Source of the DNA: Candidatus Stercoripulliclostridium merdipullorum
GTDB lineage: Bacteria; Bacillota; Clostridia; Christensenellales; DTU072
Direction of reading: 5' to 3'
NCBI GenBank assembly: GCA_018713745.1
Contig: DVOH01000054.1
Location: forward strand, 1-51,098
Length of the DNA: 51,098 bases
In this document: one piece after another, positions 19,301 to 27,830 of the stretch
How the letters are laid out: each line of letters begins with the position of its first letter
How positions within the stretch are numbered: position 1 is the first letter of the stretch
Translations under genes and position numbers: made by a program
Notes under the pieces: generated by a model
What the model saw: the letters and a program-made list of their open reading frames with translations, nothing else
Told to the model about the DNA's origin: nothing
Databases searched by the model: none

Positions 19301-22300
19301 CCTTCGACGACAACCGAGAGCGTTGCTTCGGTCGTCGAAGTATTTTCGGCTTCCGTCCCGACGGGTTCCTCGAAGGCATCCGACGTTACCGAAAGGGAAC
19401 GGAAGAAATACGGAGCCGCCGTCGAAACCGCGAAGTCCACCGTTTCGCCGCGGAGATAGTTGCCTGCGCCCGATACAAACGCAAACCCTTCTCCCGCAAC
19501 TTCGCCGACTTTGGCAACCGTCGAAACTTTATATCTTCCGCTGTCCAGACGGATGATCCCGAGATCGTCGATGGCAGAACGCACGCCCGAACCGCTGAGC
19601 ACGCTGAGCTGATAATAGCGTTCGATCCCGCCGCCGCCGTTTCCGTCAATACAGGTTTCGTCGTGAACGGCAAAGGAATACCTGTCGCCCTCGAGTCCGG
19701 CATCGATCCACTCTCCCCAATCGGAACCGTTATCCGATACCCGATACTGGGCTACCGCACCCGACGTCCCCGTCAGGGACAGGAAGTAGGTATAAACGAT
19801 ATCGCCCTGTTTGACATACCATCCGGTCGATGCGTCATAATAGCTTTCGGAGTCGTGCGACGCCGTAAATTGCGGAATGACGCGATCGATGCGGACAAGC
19901 TGAACGTCGCTTTCCCACTCGATGCCCGATCCGCTGACCAGCTTCAATTTGAATTCTTTTTGAATATCGGTATCGATCAGATAAGAATCTCCGCCCGCTT
20001 CGACATAATCGCTCCACACGCCCGATGCCGGTTCGCTTTCGGCGACCAAAACCGTATATCCCGACGGACCCGAAACGATTTCGTTCAAGGTCAGCGTGAC
20101 CGCTTGATCCGTCCAAGCGCCCGTATAAGGAGCGCCTGAGGCAACGGCTTCGAAAGAAGCGGAAACTTCGGTCTTATCGATTCGGATCGCGACCGAAGAA
20201 GCGATGGTCGAAGCTTTCCCGTTGTTTCCGACCAGTCGATAGAAGAAATATTTGCCGTTTGTCGTCTCCGAAACGGTTTCGACGCGTTCGATCCCGCGAC
20301 CTTCCCCGACATCGCCAAGCTTGGTCCATTGCGCATCGGAAAGATCGGCATCCGCCGTATCGGCAATGACATACTCGAGTACGGCACCCGCCGCCCCGAC
20401 GTTCATCAACACGTTCAGCAAAATATCGGACGCCGTCCAGAAGGTGCCGTCATACGGAAGATCCGCCGCTTCGGCTCCCACCGAAACTTCGGGGGTAACG
20501 GTGTCTTTGCAGAACAAAATTTCGCCGTCGTACATCGCAACGGTTCCCGCCCCGGTCACGGCACGGAAGCGATAGCGATTGGCTTGCGACGCCGAGAGGA
20601 TCAACGACGGATTCAAGGTGTCGTTACCCACAATCGTCTGATGAATATTGCCCCCTGTAACGACATCCAAAATATCGCTTTCGGTTACCCAATTTATACC
20701 GTCCGTACTAAACTCAACCCAGCCGCCACTTGCGCCGAAGCCGGTATATCTGCCGTCAAACACGATCGAAAACTCGATGAGGGCCTGCTCGGAGTCGTCA
20801 TTGAGCCAAGTGCCGCTGACATAGTCGGTTGTAAGCGACAAGCTGAACCCGTCCGTCGTATCGATCAACGGACGCACTGCGGAATACGTCGCAATGTTTC
20901 CGGCAACGTCGGACATTGTAATCACATAGTAAGCGTCGTCTGCCGCCGCAAACGAGTAATTGACATTGTCAAGAGAAGTCAACGCGACATCTTCCCCTTC
21001 TCCCGAAAGCGAAGCGTCAAAATATTTTTTGACGGCTACCGTCTGAATGCCGCTTCCCGTCGGACCGTCCGTTGCGACAAAGGAAGCGATTGTCGCGCGG
21101 TTCACCCATTTCGTGCGAATCGAGGGATATGCCGTGCCGTTTTCGGCGTCGCGGAAAATCACGGAAGGCGTTGCCGGAGTGGTGCTGTCGATCCGTACGA
21201 CGCCGAAATCGATGGGGCCGCGAACGACACCCGACCCGGTCAAAAGGCGAATCTGCAAAACATCGTTCTGTTCGGCGCGGATTTCGATGACTTCGGAGCG
21301 ATGCTGAATATCCCCGTTTTCGTTGCCTTCTTCAAAGACAAACCCGCTCTCGCAGAACGGGAAGTCGCGCCACGTTCCGCCGGTGCCGATCATATATTGC
21401 AATTTGACGCCCGAAGGACTGAAAGTCAACTCGGTATCGATTCTGAGATAAGCATCGTCGCCATAGACCTGACGGCTGATCCAGGTCGCCGTTGCGGGAT
21501 CGTCGTCGGCGACATAGGCTTTATCGGTACTGCCGATAAACGCTCCGTACGCCAGTTCGGGTTCTACCTGGTCGATATTGGCGCGGAACACGACGCTGAT
21601 CGCATTCCCCGCGGCGTCGGTCACCGTCACGACATAGTCGGTACACTTGGTCATCGAAAATTGGTAACGCCCGCCTTCGTAACTGACTGCGACAACGTCT
21701 TCCCCGTTGACGGCATTCACGGTCAAACCGCCGCTGTTGACGATCCCGAGGGTGTCTTCCGCCGTCAGCCAGGCAAGGAGCGTTTCTTTGCGCCATTCGG
21801 TCTGGTACGGCGTCAGATCGATCTGATCGGAAATACGCGGCGCGGTCCGATCGATCTTGACGTCACCGAATGCAGTGACGTCCCCGGTCAGCTCTCCTTT
21901 CGAAACGGCGCGGAAAACGTAGTTTTGCGCCTGCTCTGCCGTCAAACGGACTTCATACGTTACCGTTCCGGTAATATTGGTCTTGTAGTATTCGTCGGCA
22001 TTGTCGACATTCAGATATACCGATCCGTCCTCGATCAGTTGTCGGAAGGAAGTTCCGTCGTTGGAAACCAGCGGTCTTACGCCCGAAGCGCCCGTCGTAA
22101 CGGTCAGCAGAATTACGATTTCGTCGGCATTGACCCAAACACCGGGGGTGTAGTCGCTCGAAACGCTGACGGTCGGGACAACGATATCGACATTGGCGCG
22201 AACCTCGAGGGGGCGTTTGTCGGGATCGTCGTTTTCAAACGTCGAACAGTTGCCCGCTTTGTCATAGACCGTAAACCGATAAATCCGGTTGTCCGTCAAA

Positions 22301-25185
22301 AGATAGGTGAAATCGGCGTTGAACAACGTAGCCGACCCGCTTTTGACCACTTCGCCGCCGAGATCGCATTCGACGCGGTCGATCCCCGACCATCCGGTTG
22401 CTTCGAGCGCTTTCATCGTGAGCGTTGCGCCGTTATAGTACCAACCGTTTCGTTGCGCACCCGTGATCGATTGACGGGTCAAGGAAGGCGCCGTCTTATC
22501 GATTTTGACATCGAAGGCAACGTCAAATACGGCTTCGCGCCCCGTCCCGTTGCGCAGACGGAAGCGATAAACATTATTTTGTTCGGCAGAAAGCACCAGC
22601 GTAAACGTTCCTTGATTGGTGATCGTCTCGTCGTCGGTCGGGTTGAAGTCCAGTCCCGGAACGGTGGGCATGCCTTGCGGAGCCATCGAAACCGCTGCCG
22701 AAATCCACTCGGAGCTACCGTTCAGGCTGTATTCGATGGCGGCGCCGCTGCCGCCGAACGTCAGTGTGAACGTAACGGTGATATTGCGGTTGTACCAGGT
22801 CATTTCGGCACCGTCGTATGTAATGTTGTCGATCGAAGGCGCCACCGTGTCGATCTTGCAGCTGAACGGCTCGGAAAGTCTTGCGACCACATGTTCGCCC
22901 GTTGCGGGATCGGACACACCGTGCGCGGAGTCGGCAGGCACTGCGACAAACAAATAATGCGTCGTGCGGCTGACATCGGGCTCCGTGGGTGCAAGGAAGG
23001 ACAGCGCACATCCGAGGCTGGCGGAAGGCGCGGTACTTCCGTCCCGATTTTGGGCGTCATGCCAGGTCGCACCGTCGTCGGTGCTGTACATATATTTGGC
23101 AATGCTTCCGACCGCCGCATTCTGAACGCTGATATTAAAAGCGATTTTTTCGCCCCATCCGATTGCGGCATTATAAAAACTTTCGTCGTCGGGGGTCATC
23201 ACCAACAGAATATCGGCGACTTCGATCGCGATATCGACGATATGCGTCGCGATCAGCGTCCGATTGCCGTCACTGTTGTTATAGATTGCAATCGAAGCGG
23301 TATACGCGCCGATTGCGACGGGATACGTCCCCGACGAATAAACCGGATCGTCATAAACAATCTTGAAGGTCGAAGGACGGCTGTAGGTGAAAGCGGGCAG
23401 TACAAACACGGACGATCCGTCATACGGGCGTCTGACGTCTTCGGTCGTAACACCGATGAAAACTCCTTGGAAGTCGATCGCTTCTTCTTGATAGTCGGCG
23501 GGTAAGGGGTAGGAATAAACTTTCTCTAAGGTAAAGTAGGCATTTCCCGTCCGCCATCCCGCAAAGTAGAAGGCACCCGCCTCGTCGGGCGTTGCGCGCA
23601 GTCCGATGTATGCGATATTATCTTTTACGAAAGTATAAGCGGCGTCATAGTCGAACGCGACAAGATTTTGGGGATGATCGGTTTCGTCCCCTTCGAGCTT
23701 GGACAGCGTCAGCCCGTTGGCGGTGGAAATGGTCGCCCCTCCCGTCATGACGAGGTTATTGTTGTAGTTGTTGGCATAATAATACCAAGTTCCGCTCGAC
23801 TGCACGTCGTTGAGAACAACGCGGAAGGTCTGTCGGGAAGTCCCGTACGGAAGACGAATACCGCCGTCCGTCCACTCGATGTTATAAGACGCGACCGTGC
23901 CGCCCTGGAGCCCCGCGCCGTTGATATAAGAAAGCCCGAGCGAAGCGTCGGATGCGTGACGAATCACGACGTTGCCTGCGAGATCGAACGCCGCCTGCGA
24001 CAGCACCTGTCCGTAAAGCGCCGTCCCCTCGAGCGTCGCCGTCAGATCGGCGCGTTCGATCGTAAAGGATACCGTCTTGGTTCCGACCGCAACGCCGCTC
24101 GGATTCTTGATCGTCGCGGTGGCGGTATAATTGCCGGCGTCGGTGGGCTTGGTCGTACTTTCACCATACGAAACACCGTTGAAGCGCGTCCCTTGATAAC
24201 TGTAAGTCGCGCTGTATTCGCCGGGAAGTCCCGTCACGGCAGGCGCTTGGGGCTTGCCGTTGTAAACATAGGTCCCTACCGGGAAATTGATTGCGGCAAA
24301 ATTAGCGGTATAGGTAGGATTGCTCCCGATATTGTATGCTTGCGTCGTGGTAAGCGTGGGGGCCTCTAAGCCCGTACTCCATCCGCTGAAATAAAAGCCG
24401 TCTTTTGCACTGGCGGTAGACGAAGCGGTGTTATAAAAATCCGGGGTGGCGGAAGCGGTGCTTACCGTCCCCATCGACGTGTTTGACGACTTGAACGTCA
24501 CCGTCGGTTTTGTAAAAGACAGCTCCACCCGTACGTTCCAAGTATTGAAATGCGCACGCGACCAACAACGTGTCGTTCTGAAAGCTTTGGAGCCGGCATT
24601 GCCCCATGCCGCCGTCTGCTGAAAAATCGTAATCGTGGGATTGCTCGCGTTGATCTTACCGGATGCGACGCGAATCCCGCCGGAGTAACTGGCGCCAAAC
24701 GTCCCGCTCCCGCTCAGTCCGCCGCTGACGGAATAGTTGCGATAATTGACGCCGCCGCCGCCGCTGTCGCCGCCGCCGCCGCTCGCGCTGTCCCCGTAAA
24801 TATAAACCGTAGCGAACATGCGACCGTTTTTGATTGCGGTCAGGACGTTGCCGGAAAAATAGATATAGTAGCGCGCCTCTGTATAAGAGCTGCACGAGGA
24901 ACTGCCCCACCATCTACTCTTACTATCCTCGTCGTTTCCGTTAAAGCCTCCGTAAGTTGCGGAAGTATAACTGGATATCGTTTTTTCACCGTTACCGGCT
25001 TCCGCTTTGATTCCGTCGATATAAACGTCGAGCCCGATCGTCCCGTCGTCGGGCAGAAGTTGCGAAAAATCGACGGCTTCTTCGATCACACGGTTGACGC
25101 TTGTCGCCGCGGTCATAAAGACCGCAACCGCAAACACGACGGCGATCAGTGACAAAACTGCGTATTTGGCAAAACGTTTTTTCAT
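16378..25185 (-). CDS. Giant secreted repeat protein with Ig-like and GLUG-type regions (2935 aa)
   Basis: First gene of the giant pair. After a signal peptide (about 1-29) comes a Gly/Ser-rich domain (about 45-235) containing YYIYFSGN..TAIKNGRMF, like the N-domain of the second giant. Then come a GFYFSGWSTG repeat unit (about 250-300) and one MBG-like unit (GTYVYNGKPQAP). About ten Ig-like units of roughly 105 residues occupy about 775-1880, each opening with a variant of VKIDKTAPS. The C-terminal third (about 2050-2935) has GLUG/M26-like repeats (PFAGVYDGDGYSISNLTV). One unit carries an EF-hand-like loop, DFDGDGELTEAD, near 2690. No C-terminal anchor or sorting signal is seen. GGAGG lies seven bases before the ATG. 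It is probably exported and held by another surface component, perhaps its partner. Function unknown. Confidence 0.8.
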   Translation of the reverse strand: MKKRFAKYAVLSLIAVVFAVAVFMTAATSVNRVIEEAVDFSQLLPDDGTIGLDVYIDGIKAEAGNGEKTISSYTSATYGGFNGNDEDSKSRWWGSSSCSSYTEARYYIYFSGNVLTAIKNGRMFATVYIYGDSASGGGGDSGGGGVNYRNYSVSGGLSGSGTFGASYSGGIRVASGKINASNPTITIFQQTAAWGNAGSKAFRTTRCWSRAHFNTWNVRVELSFTKPTVTFKSSNTSMGTVSTASATPDFYNTASSTASAKDGFYFSGWSTGLEAPTLTTTQAYNIGSNPTYTANFAAINFPVGTYVYNGKPQAPAVTGLPGEYSATYSYQGTRFNGVSYGESTTKPTDAGNYTATATIKNPSGVAVGTKTVSFTIERADLTATLEGTALYGQVLSQAAFDLAGNVVIRHASDASLGLSYINGAGLQGGTVASYNIEWTDGGIRLPYGTSRQTFRVVLNDVQSSGTWYYYANNYNNNLVMTGGATISTANGLTLSKLEGDETDHPQNLVAFDYDAAYTFVKDNIAYIGLRATPDEAGAFYFAGWRTGNAYFTLEKVYSYPLPADYQEEAIDFQGVFIGVTTEDVRRPYDGSSVFVLPAFTYSRPSTFKIVYDDPVYSSGTYPVAIGAYTASIAIYNNSDGNRTLIATHIVDIAIEVADILLVMTPDDESFYNAAIGWGEKIAFNISVQNAAVGSIAKYMYSTDDGATWHDAQNRDGSTAPSASLGCALSFLAPTEPDVSRTTHYLFVAVPADSAHGVSDPATGEHVVARLSEPFSCKIDTVAPSIDNITYDGAEMTWYNRNITVTFTLTFGGSGAAIEYSLNGSSEWISAAVSMAPQGMPTVPGLDFNPTDDETITNQGTFTLVLSAEQNNVYRFRLRNGTGREAVFDVAFDVKIDKTAPSLTRQSITGAQRNGWYYNGATLTMKALEATGWSGIDRVECDLGGEVVKSGSATLFNADFTYLLTDNRIYRFTVYDKAGNCSTFENDDPDKRPLEVRANVDIVVPTVSVSSDYTPGVWVNADEIVILLTVTTGASGVRPLVSNDGTSFRQLIEDGSVYLNVDNADEYYKTNITGTVTYEVRLTAEQAQNYVFRAVSKGELTGDVTAFGDVKIDRTAPRISDQIDLTPYQTEWRKETLLAWLTAEDTLGIVNSGGLTVNAVNGEDVVAVSYEGGRYQFSMTKCTDYVVTVTDAAGNAISVVFRANIDQVEPELAYGAFIGSTDKAYVADDDPATATWISRQVYGDDAYLRIDTELTFSPSGVKLQYMIGTGGTWRDFPFCESGFVFEEGNENGDIQHRSEVIEIRAEQNDVLQIRLLTGSGVVRGPIDFGVVRIDSTTPATPSVIFRDAENGTAYPSIRTKWVNRATIASFVATDGPTGSGIQTVAVKKYFDASLSGEGEDVALTSLDNVNYSFAAADDAYYVITMSDVAGNIATYSAVRPLIDTTDGFSLSLTTDYVSGTWLNDDSEQALIEFSIVFDGRYTGFGASGGWVEFSTDGINWVTESDILDVVTGGNIHQTIVGNDTLNPSLILSASQANRYRFRAVTGAGTVAMYDGEILFCKDTVTPEVSVGAEAADLPYDGTFWTASDILLNVLMNVGAAGAVLEYVIADTADADLSDAQWTKLGDVGEGRGIERVETVSETTNGKYFFYRLVGNNGKASTIASSVAIRIDKTEVSASFEAVASGAPYTGAWTDQAVTLTLNEIVSGPSGYTVLVAESEPASGVWSDYVEAGGDSYLIDTDIQKEFKLKLVSGSGIEWESDVQLVRIDRVIPQFTASHDSESYYDASTGWYVKQGDIVYTYFLSLTGTSGAVAQYRVSDNGSDWGEWIDAGLEGDRYSFAVHDETCIDGNGGGGIERYYQLSVLSGSGVRSAIDDLGIIRLDSGRYKVSTVAKVGEVAGEGFAFVSGAGNYLRGETVDFAVSTAAPYFFRSLSVTSDAFEEPVGTEAENTSTTEATLSVVVEGANIICEVQLYRSIYLRYDNLSEALQAGATGPAITITDEDAFDLFGEIVLNVGFSEATFGYAYSDIESLLGDKALGVFDLVVTPAIDNFLIANGTGQQYKLVYFKDYSDNDSAIFHVNSAEDLAYVELYVNPDGRYDFLSTARMQARFYQTADIEVTADFRPLCTEYPFTATYDGQGYRIFAEETITVSSEKFGLFANLQGLITNLGVSWDLEIASDHAVVGYHAAVLTGDTTGITGSYALGAVRISDAEDVVFGGIVGRIATAIGGVSTCYSYVDIDVSSASSGKIGGMVGEASTLVLIGGYSVGVVVSEGTRASVGSVAGSVTDLVTSVGDGADTITGTFHYNRNAVFVNATAMPDRLFGDAESIVIPDSFVGQDFAFFMESEEIVGEEASLQKVNTVAELTASRLGSWGLAGSGTAEDPFLIDHVDKLLALEWLPWAYFRQTLNLSVSGAFNPLGQRVPFAGVYDGDGYSISNLTVTEGSVAAFIVQLKGTIRNLVLLNIDFVLGGAEVYAGAAAAFLYEGASIENVVASGTIVMTEGSGSGYIGGIVAAQKGGSVNLAVSMVSIAVEGAREALVGGVIARAESASSVRDVLSVSVITASYAKGFVGGAIGYVDGSAVTGRGIYDVVGNVYVNGSLLNKTIGQNDSAGNLTDIATKQYSEVIGYGEEVGMELGGRRVSEILEGFYPFRDGDGSDFDPFVIYTYTDLLKVGSYMFASFKLGNDIVIGDFDGDGELTEADNYRYDFQSLGGNAEFKGTFDGDGKSIMGLTEALFHLNGGDVRNLNLIVDYRIYSDESQIPAGVKTAKIAEPDADLVFGTVADYNRVGGQVNSVKVQGVIDVNTVGRSRVKIGGVIGVAEGGQIFGAITSIQINVTAATAEVGGVIGSIVGRTETEGSFMLNAITEMNVVVDTIRVYGATAYAGLVAGTNKSGYDLIREEYETSAKVEINGENLGSVSVGYATPFVAENLIQKP

Positions 25186-25248
25186 ACCATACCTCCGGGG
25201 GAAGGAGTATCGGAGCGCGATATACGCGCGTAATATATAATATACCTA

Positions 25249-25320
25249 CGCAAAGTTTAGCATATATGCGCGCGCAAAAGCAAGATTTAATGTTGCATTT
25301 TACCAAAATAAAACTTTGCG
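25249..25320. repeat. Ten-base inverted repeat flanking 52 bases upstream of the giant operon
   Basis: The arms CGCAAAGTTT and AAACTTTGCG are perfect complements, 52 bases apart, and lie 64-135 bases before the giant-gene start codon. They could be an operator pair or the ends of a small invertible segment. Confidence 0.55.
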
Positions 25321-25405
25321 GATGCTTAGAGTCCTCGATATTTGCTCTTTCGGGGGGAGTGATACAAGTGCGTTTCGCCCCTTCGCTCCGTGCCGCAAAA
25401 CGCCA

Positions 25406-25430
25406 TCAAAAAGGCGCACCGGCGTCTTTT
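25406..25430 (-). terminator. Possible terminator of the tyrosine phosphatase gene
   Basis: On the minus strand AAGACGC, loop CGGT, GCGCCTT has one mismatch in the seven-base stem and runs into T5. It lies about 75 bases after the phosphatase stop codon. The stem is weak. Confidence 0.35.
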
Positions 25431-25504
25431 CCGACCGAACAATCTTTTGCCCAAAATTTAAGGAAACGACAAATATATTTATATTCGGGAAACCAAAACT
25501 TTAT

Positions 25505-25978
25505 CTATAGATTCCCTTTTTTGATCATATCGACAATCGCATTGCAACCCGCGTCGACATCGCGGAAGGTCAGATCAAAGTCCCCCGTATACCACGGATC
25601 GGCAACGTCCCGACCGCTTCCGACCAAAGACATCAGCTTGATCACTTTGCCCTCAGGATCGCCGCCGAACAACCGAAGCAAATCGCGGATATTGTAGTCG
25701 TCCATCCCCACGATCAGATCGTATCGGTCATAGTTCTCCCGCGTGACGCGCACGGCACGTTTTCGGCTGTAGTCGATCCCGAGCTGATTCAGGATCTTTT
25801 GCGTACCGCGATGCACGGGCGATCCGATTTCGTCACTGCGCGTCGCCGCACTTGCAACACAGGCAACAAGTCCTTCCTCTTCGAGTTTTTTCTTTAGGAC
25901 GAATTCCGCCATCGGCGAGCGGCATATATTGCCGTGGCAAACAAACAGAATGCGGGGTTGTCGTCGGGATTGTCGCAT
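25505..25978 (-). CDS. Low-molecular-weight protein-tyrosine phosphatase
   Basis: A 157-residue cytoplasmic phosphatase. The P-loop CHGNICRSP near the N-terminus gives nucleophile Cys14 and Arg20, and the general acid is Asp127 in DPWYTGDF, as expected for the LMW-PTP/Wzb/ArsC-like fold. The start at 25978 is chosen because AAAGGAG lies just upstream and the catalytic loop then begins at the usual distance; the open frame extends 42 codons further upstream without homology. It follows the Wzz-like gene on the same strand after a terminator hairpin, with no promoter of its own visible, so it is probably expressed by read-through. In capsule systems such phosphatases work with a Wzz/BY-kinase pair, but no kinase is encoded here. 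Confidence 0.9.
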   Translation of the reverse strand: MRQSRRQPRILFVCHGNICRSPMAEFVLKKKLEEEGLVACVASAATRSDEIGSPVHRGTQKILNQLGIDYSRKRAVRVTRENYDRYDLIVGMDDYNIRDLLRLFGGDPEGKVIKLMSLVGSGRDVADPWYTGDFDLTFRDVDAGCNAIVDMIKKGNL

Positions 25979-26023
25979 TGCTTCTCCTTTTCGGTTTGGG
26001 TTTGTTTTGGTTCGGTCGCCGAC

Positions 26024-26050
26024 AAAAAAGGGGAGCGTGCTCCCCTTTTG
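26024..26050 (-). terminator. Terminator after the Wzz-like gene
   Basis: AAAAGGGGAGC and GCTCCCCTTTT form a strong stem followed by T6 on the minus strand, 20 bases after the stop codon. It lies between the Wzz-like gene and the phosphatase gene and may be partly leaky. Confidence 0.85.
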
Positions 26051-26069
26051 ATATCGGATTGACCCGATC

Positions 26070-27599
26070 TTATTCGGCTTTTTGTTTGTCGGAAGCCGCC
26101 ACAACCATTTTCTTTTCTTTTTGGTACGTCACGACAACTGCCGCCGTAAACGCCAGCACGACCGCCACTGCGCCGAGCAACAGGATCATCTGCAGATTGC
26201 TGCTTTGGTTCAGTTCATAAACCGCGGGAATCGATTTGCTGACGGCGTTGGCAAAATACTCGGTGTCCAGATACTCCGCAACGGTCGCGTTAAGCTCTGC
26301 CGTAAGCGCCTCGATCTTCGCGTTGATTGCCACAATCTTTTCGTTGGCAGACGTCTTGTTTGCGGCGATTTCCGCGTCTGTTTTTTCAGCATACGGCGCA
26401 ACGGAAGGTACGTTCCGGAGATCTGTCGTCGTCGTTTCTTCAAAGATAATCCCGTCGTAGACATAGGAAGGATCGAACTTCTGGATGCGATCGATCAATA
26501 TTTTGGTCTGTTGACGGATGGTCGACAACATATTCTGGGCGTCGACGCGCTGCTGTGTCAGGCTGTTGTACTGCTCGGTCGGACCGCCCTGCACACCCGT
26601 AATCGGTCCGCTTTCGTTGCCCACAATAATAATATCGCCGAGTTTATAGTCGTTGATCGCGTCGGTCAGATTTTTGACGTCGGTCTGATATTTGGTATAC
26701 TGCGCTTCGTAGTTGGCAATGCTCGTCTTGATATAATTGACGACGGTGTCGACGTCGCCCTTGGTAATCCCGTTGTTGACGACAAACGACTCCAGCTGGA
26801 AGAGGTCGGTCCTGCGGATAATGTCAATCTGCTGCAAGAGATCGCCGAAGGTCAGCGAGGTGGCGTTGGCGCGGAAGAGCGGCGCGTCGCTCTTTTTGGC
26901 GTTGACGTAATTGTACATCGTCGTCAGTTGCGCGTCATACAGATCGATCATTTCGATATAATCGTAACTGTCGAAGTTGACGCTGGTGATATTGGCGATC
27001 AGGTCTTCTTCGGAATAAGTCTTTTTGAAATAGCTGACATATTGCGCTACGATTTCGTCGACCAAGCGTACGGCATCCCCTCTCGAAAGTCCGCACTCGC
27101 CGAAATCTCCGAGCGTAATGCGGTAGCGTGAAGGATAAAATTTGATATCGTTCAGCTGAGACAACACATCGGGCTTGCTTTGAGCAATCTGCTGCAACGT
27201 AACGATCTGCTTCAGAATATCGTCGGGGACGATCCCCTGCACCGTAATATTGTTGATGATGGTGTCCTGGTATTTGAGATCGATCTGATCTTCTTTCTTT
27301 TTTCCGTCGTTGAGCGCGCGGATGGCGGCATTGACAACGGTAGGCGCCTTGATTTTGTTGGCGTCGAACGTTTTGCCGTGCGGATCCTTGCCCTCTTCGA
27401 TCCCTTCGAAGTTGAAGTCGACAACGGCACTGACCGTCTGATTGGCGTCTTTGGTGGCGATCATCACGGCGGCGCCGGCGACGCCTACGACAAAGACGGC
27501 GATAAGCACAAACAAAACGATGCGATACGCCGAACGCTTGATCAGCGCAAAGAGCTGACGAAACGTAAATGCGCTTTGTTCTGGTGTCTGATAATCCAT
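26070..27599 (-). CDS. Wzz-like membrane protein (polysaccharide co-polymerase architecture)
   Basis: A 509-residue protein with a transmembrane helix near 28-50 and another near 465-488, enclosing about 415 extracytoplasmic residues rich in predicted helix and coiled coil (for example about 285-330 and 400-455). Both short ends face the cytoplasm. This is the layout of Wzz/YveK-type chain-length regulators, and the N-terminal FRQLFALIKRSAYRIVLFVLIAV fits their N-terminal domain. There is no fused tyrosine kinase and no polysaccharide gene nearby, so the partner is unknown; a general coiled-coil membrane protein is the alternative. GGAGA precedes the ATG. It has a strong promoter and a leader hairpin. 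Confidence 0.72.
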   Translation of the reverse strand: MDYQTPEQSAFTFRQLFALIKRSAYRIVLFVLIAVFVVGVAGAAVMIATKDANQTVSAVVDFNFEGIEEGKDPHGKTFDANKIKAPTVVNAAIRALNDGKKKEDQIDLKYQDTIINNITVQGIVPDDILKQIVTLQQIAQSKPDVLSQLNDIKFYPSRYRITLGDFGECGLSRGDAVRLVDEIVAQYVSYFKKTYSEEDLIANITSVNFDSYDYIEMIDLYDAQLTTMYNYVNAKKSDAPLFRANATSLTFGDLLQQIDIIRRTDLFQLESFVVNNGITKGDVDTVVNYIKTSIANYEAQYTKYQTDVKNLTDAINDYKLGDIIIVGNESGPITGVQGGPTEQYNSLTQQRVDAQNMLSTIRQQTKILIDRIQKFDPSYVYDGIIFEETTTTDLRNVPSVAPYAEKTDAEIAANKTSANEKIVAINAKIEALTAELNATVAEYLDTEYFANAVSKSIPAVYELNQSSNLQMILLLGAVAVVLAFTAAVVVTYQKEKKMVVAASDKQKAE

Positions 27600-27614
27600 T
27601 CTTTTCTCCGGTAA

Positions 27615-27637
27615 AGCGGCGCCTTGCAGGCACCGCT
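27615..27637 (-). promoter_or_regulatory. Leader hairpin before the Wzz-like gene
   Basis: On the minus strand AGCGGTGCC and GGCGCCGCT form a nine-pair stem (one G-U) with loop TGCAA, between the predicted transcription start and the RBS. No T-run follows, so it is more likely a stability or translation element than a terminator. Confidence 0.55.
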
Positions 27638-27654
27638 ATCATTAGAATAGATAT

Positions 27655-27683
27655 ATTATAACATAATTATACCGCGATTTCAA
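27655..27683 (-). promoter_or_regulatory. Promoter of the Wzz-like gene
   Basis: On the minus strand TTGAAA and TATAAT have a 17-base spacer; a second TATAAT lies within the spacer. The start codon is about 55 bases downstream. Confidence 0.82.
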
Positions 27684-27694
27684 CTCTTTTCGCC

Positions 27695-27712
27695 AAAAAA
27701 CGGGCGAGCCCG
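27695..27712 (-). terminator. Possible terminator after the MBL-fold hydrolase gene
   Basis: On the minus strand CGGG, loop CTCG, CCCG runs into T6. The stem is short, but the position, about 120 bases after the hydrolase stop and just before the Wzz promoter, fits a terminator. Confidence 0.35.
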
Positions 27713-27830
27713 ACCGCCGCAACGGAGATTTGCGTCAAGCGTACCGTTTCGGCTCCCGAATATTGAAATTCCGCTCCCCTCTATCCGAAAACGCGTCGAT
27801 CTTGCCCTGCTTACTTCCATCGACTTTCGG

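Larger units (their letters stand above)
25186..25504. other. Intergenic control region of the giant surface operon
   Basis: A 319-base gap with no gene. It must hold the promoter of the giant operon, yet no good sigma-A pair is visible. It contains a perfect ten-base inverted repeat (CGCAAAGTTT at 25249-25258, AAACTTTGCG at 25311-25320), a ten-base palindrome GCATATATGC (25260-25269), a GCGCG-ATATA-CGCGC repeat near 25216-25230, and a weak terminator-like hairpin for the phosphatase gene near 25411-25428. Confidence 0.6.

Noticed and set aside
20329-23505. Long plus-strand open frames (up to 1058 codons) inside the giant surface genes
   Set aside because: They lie antisense to repeat-protein genes with clear signal peptides, RBSs and domains. 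The predicted products are basic, low-complexity and without family features.
25979-26104. 42-codon N-terminal extension of the tyrosine phosphatase
   Set aside because: It covers the Wzz-gene terminator and the phosphatase RBS, and the catalytic loop is already at the normal position with the internal start.
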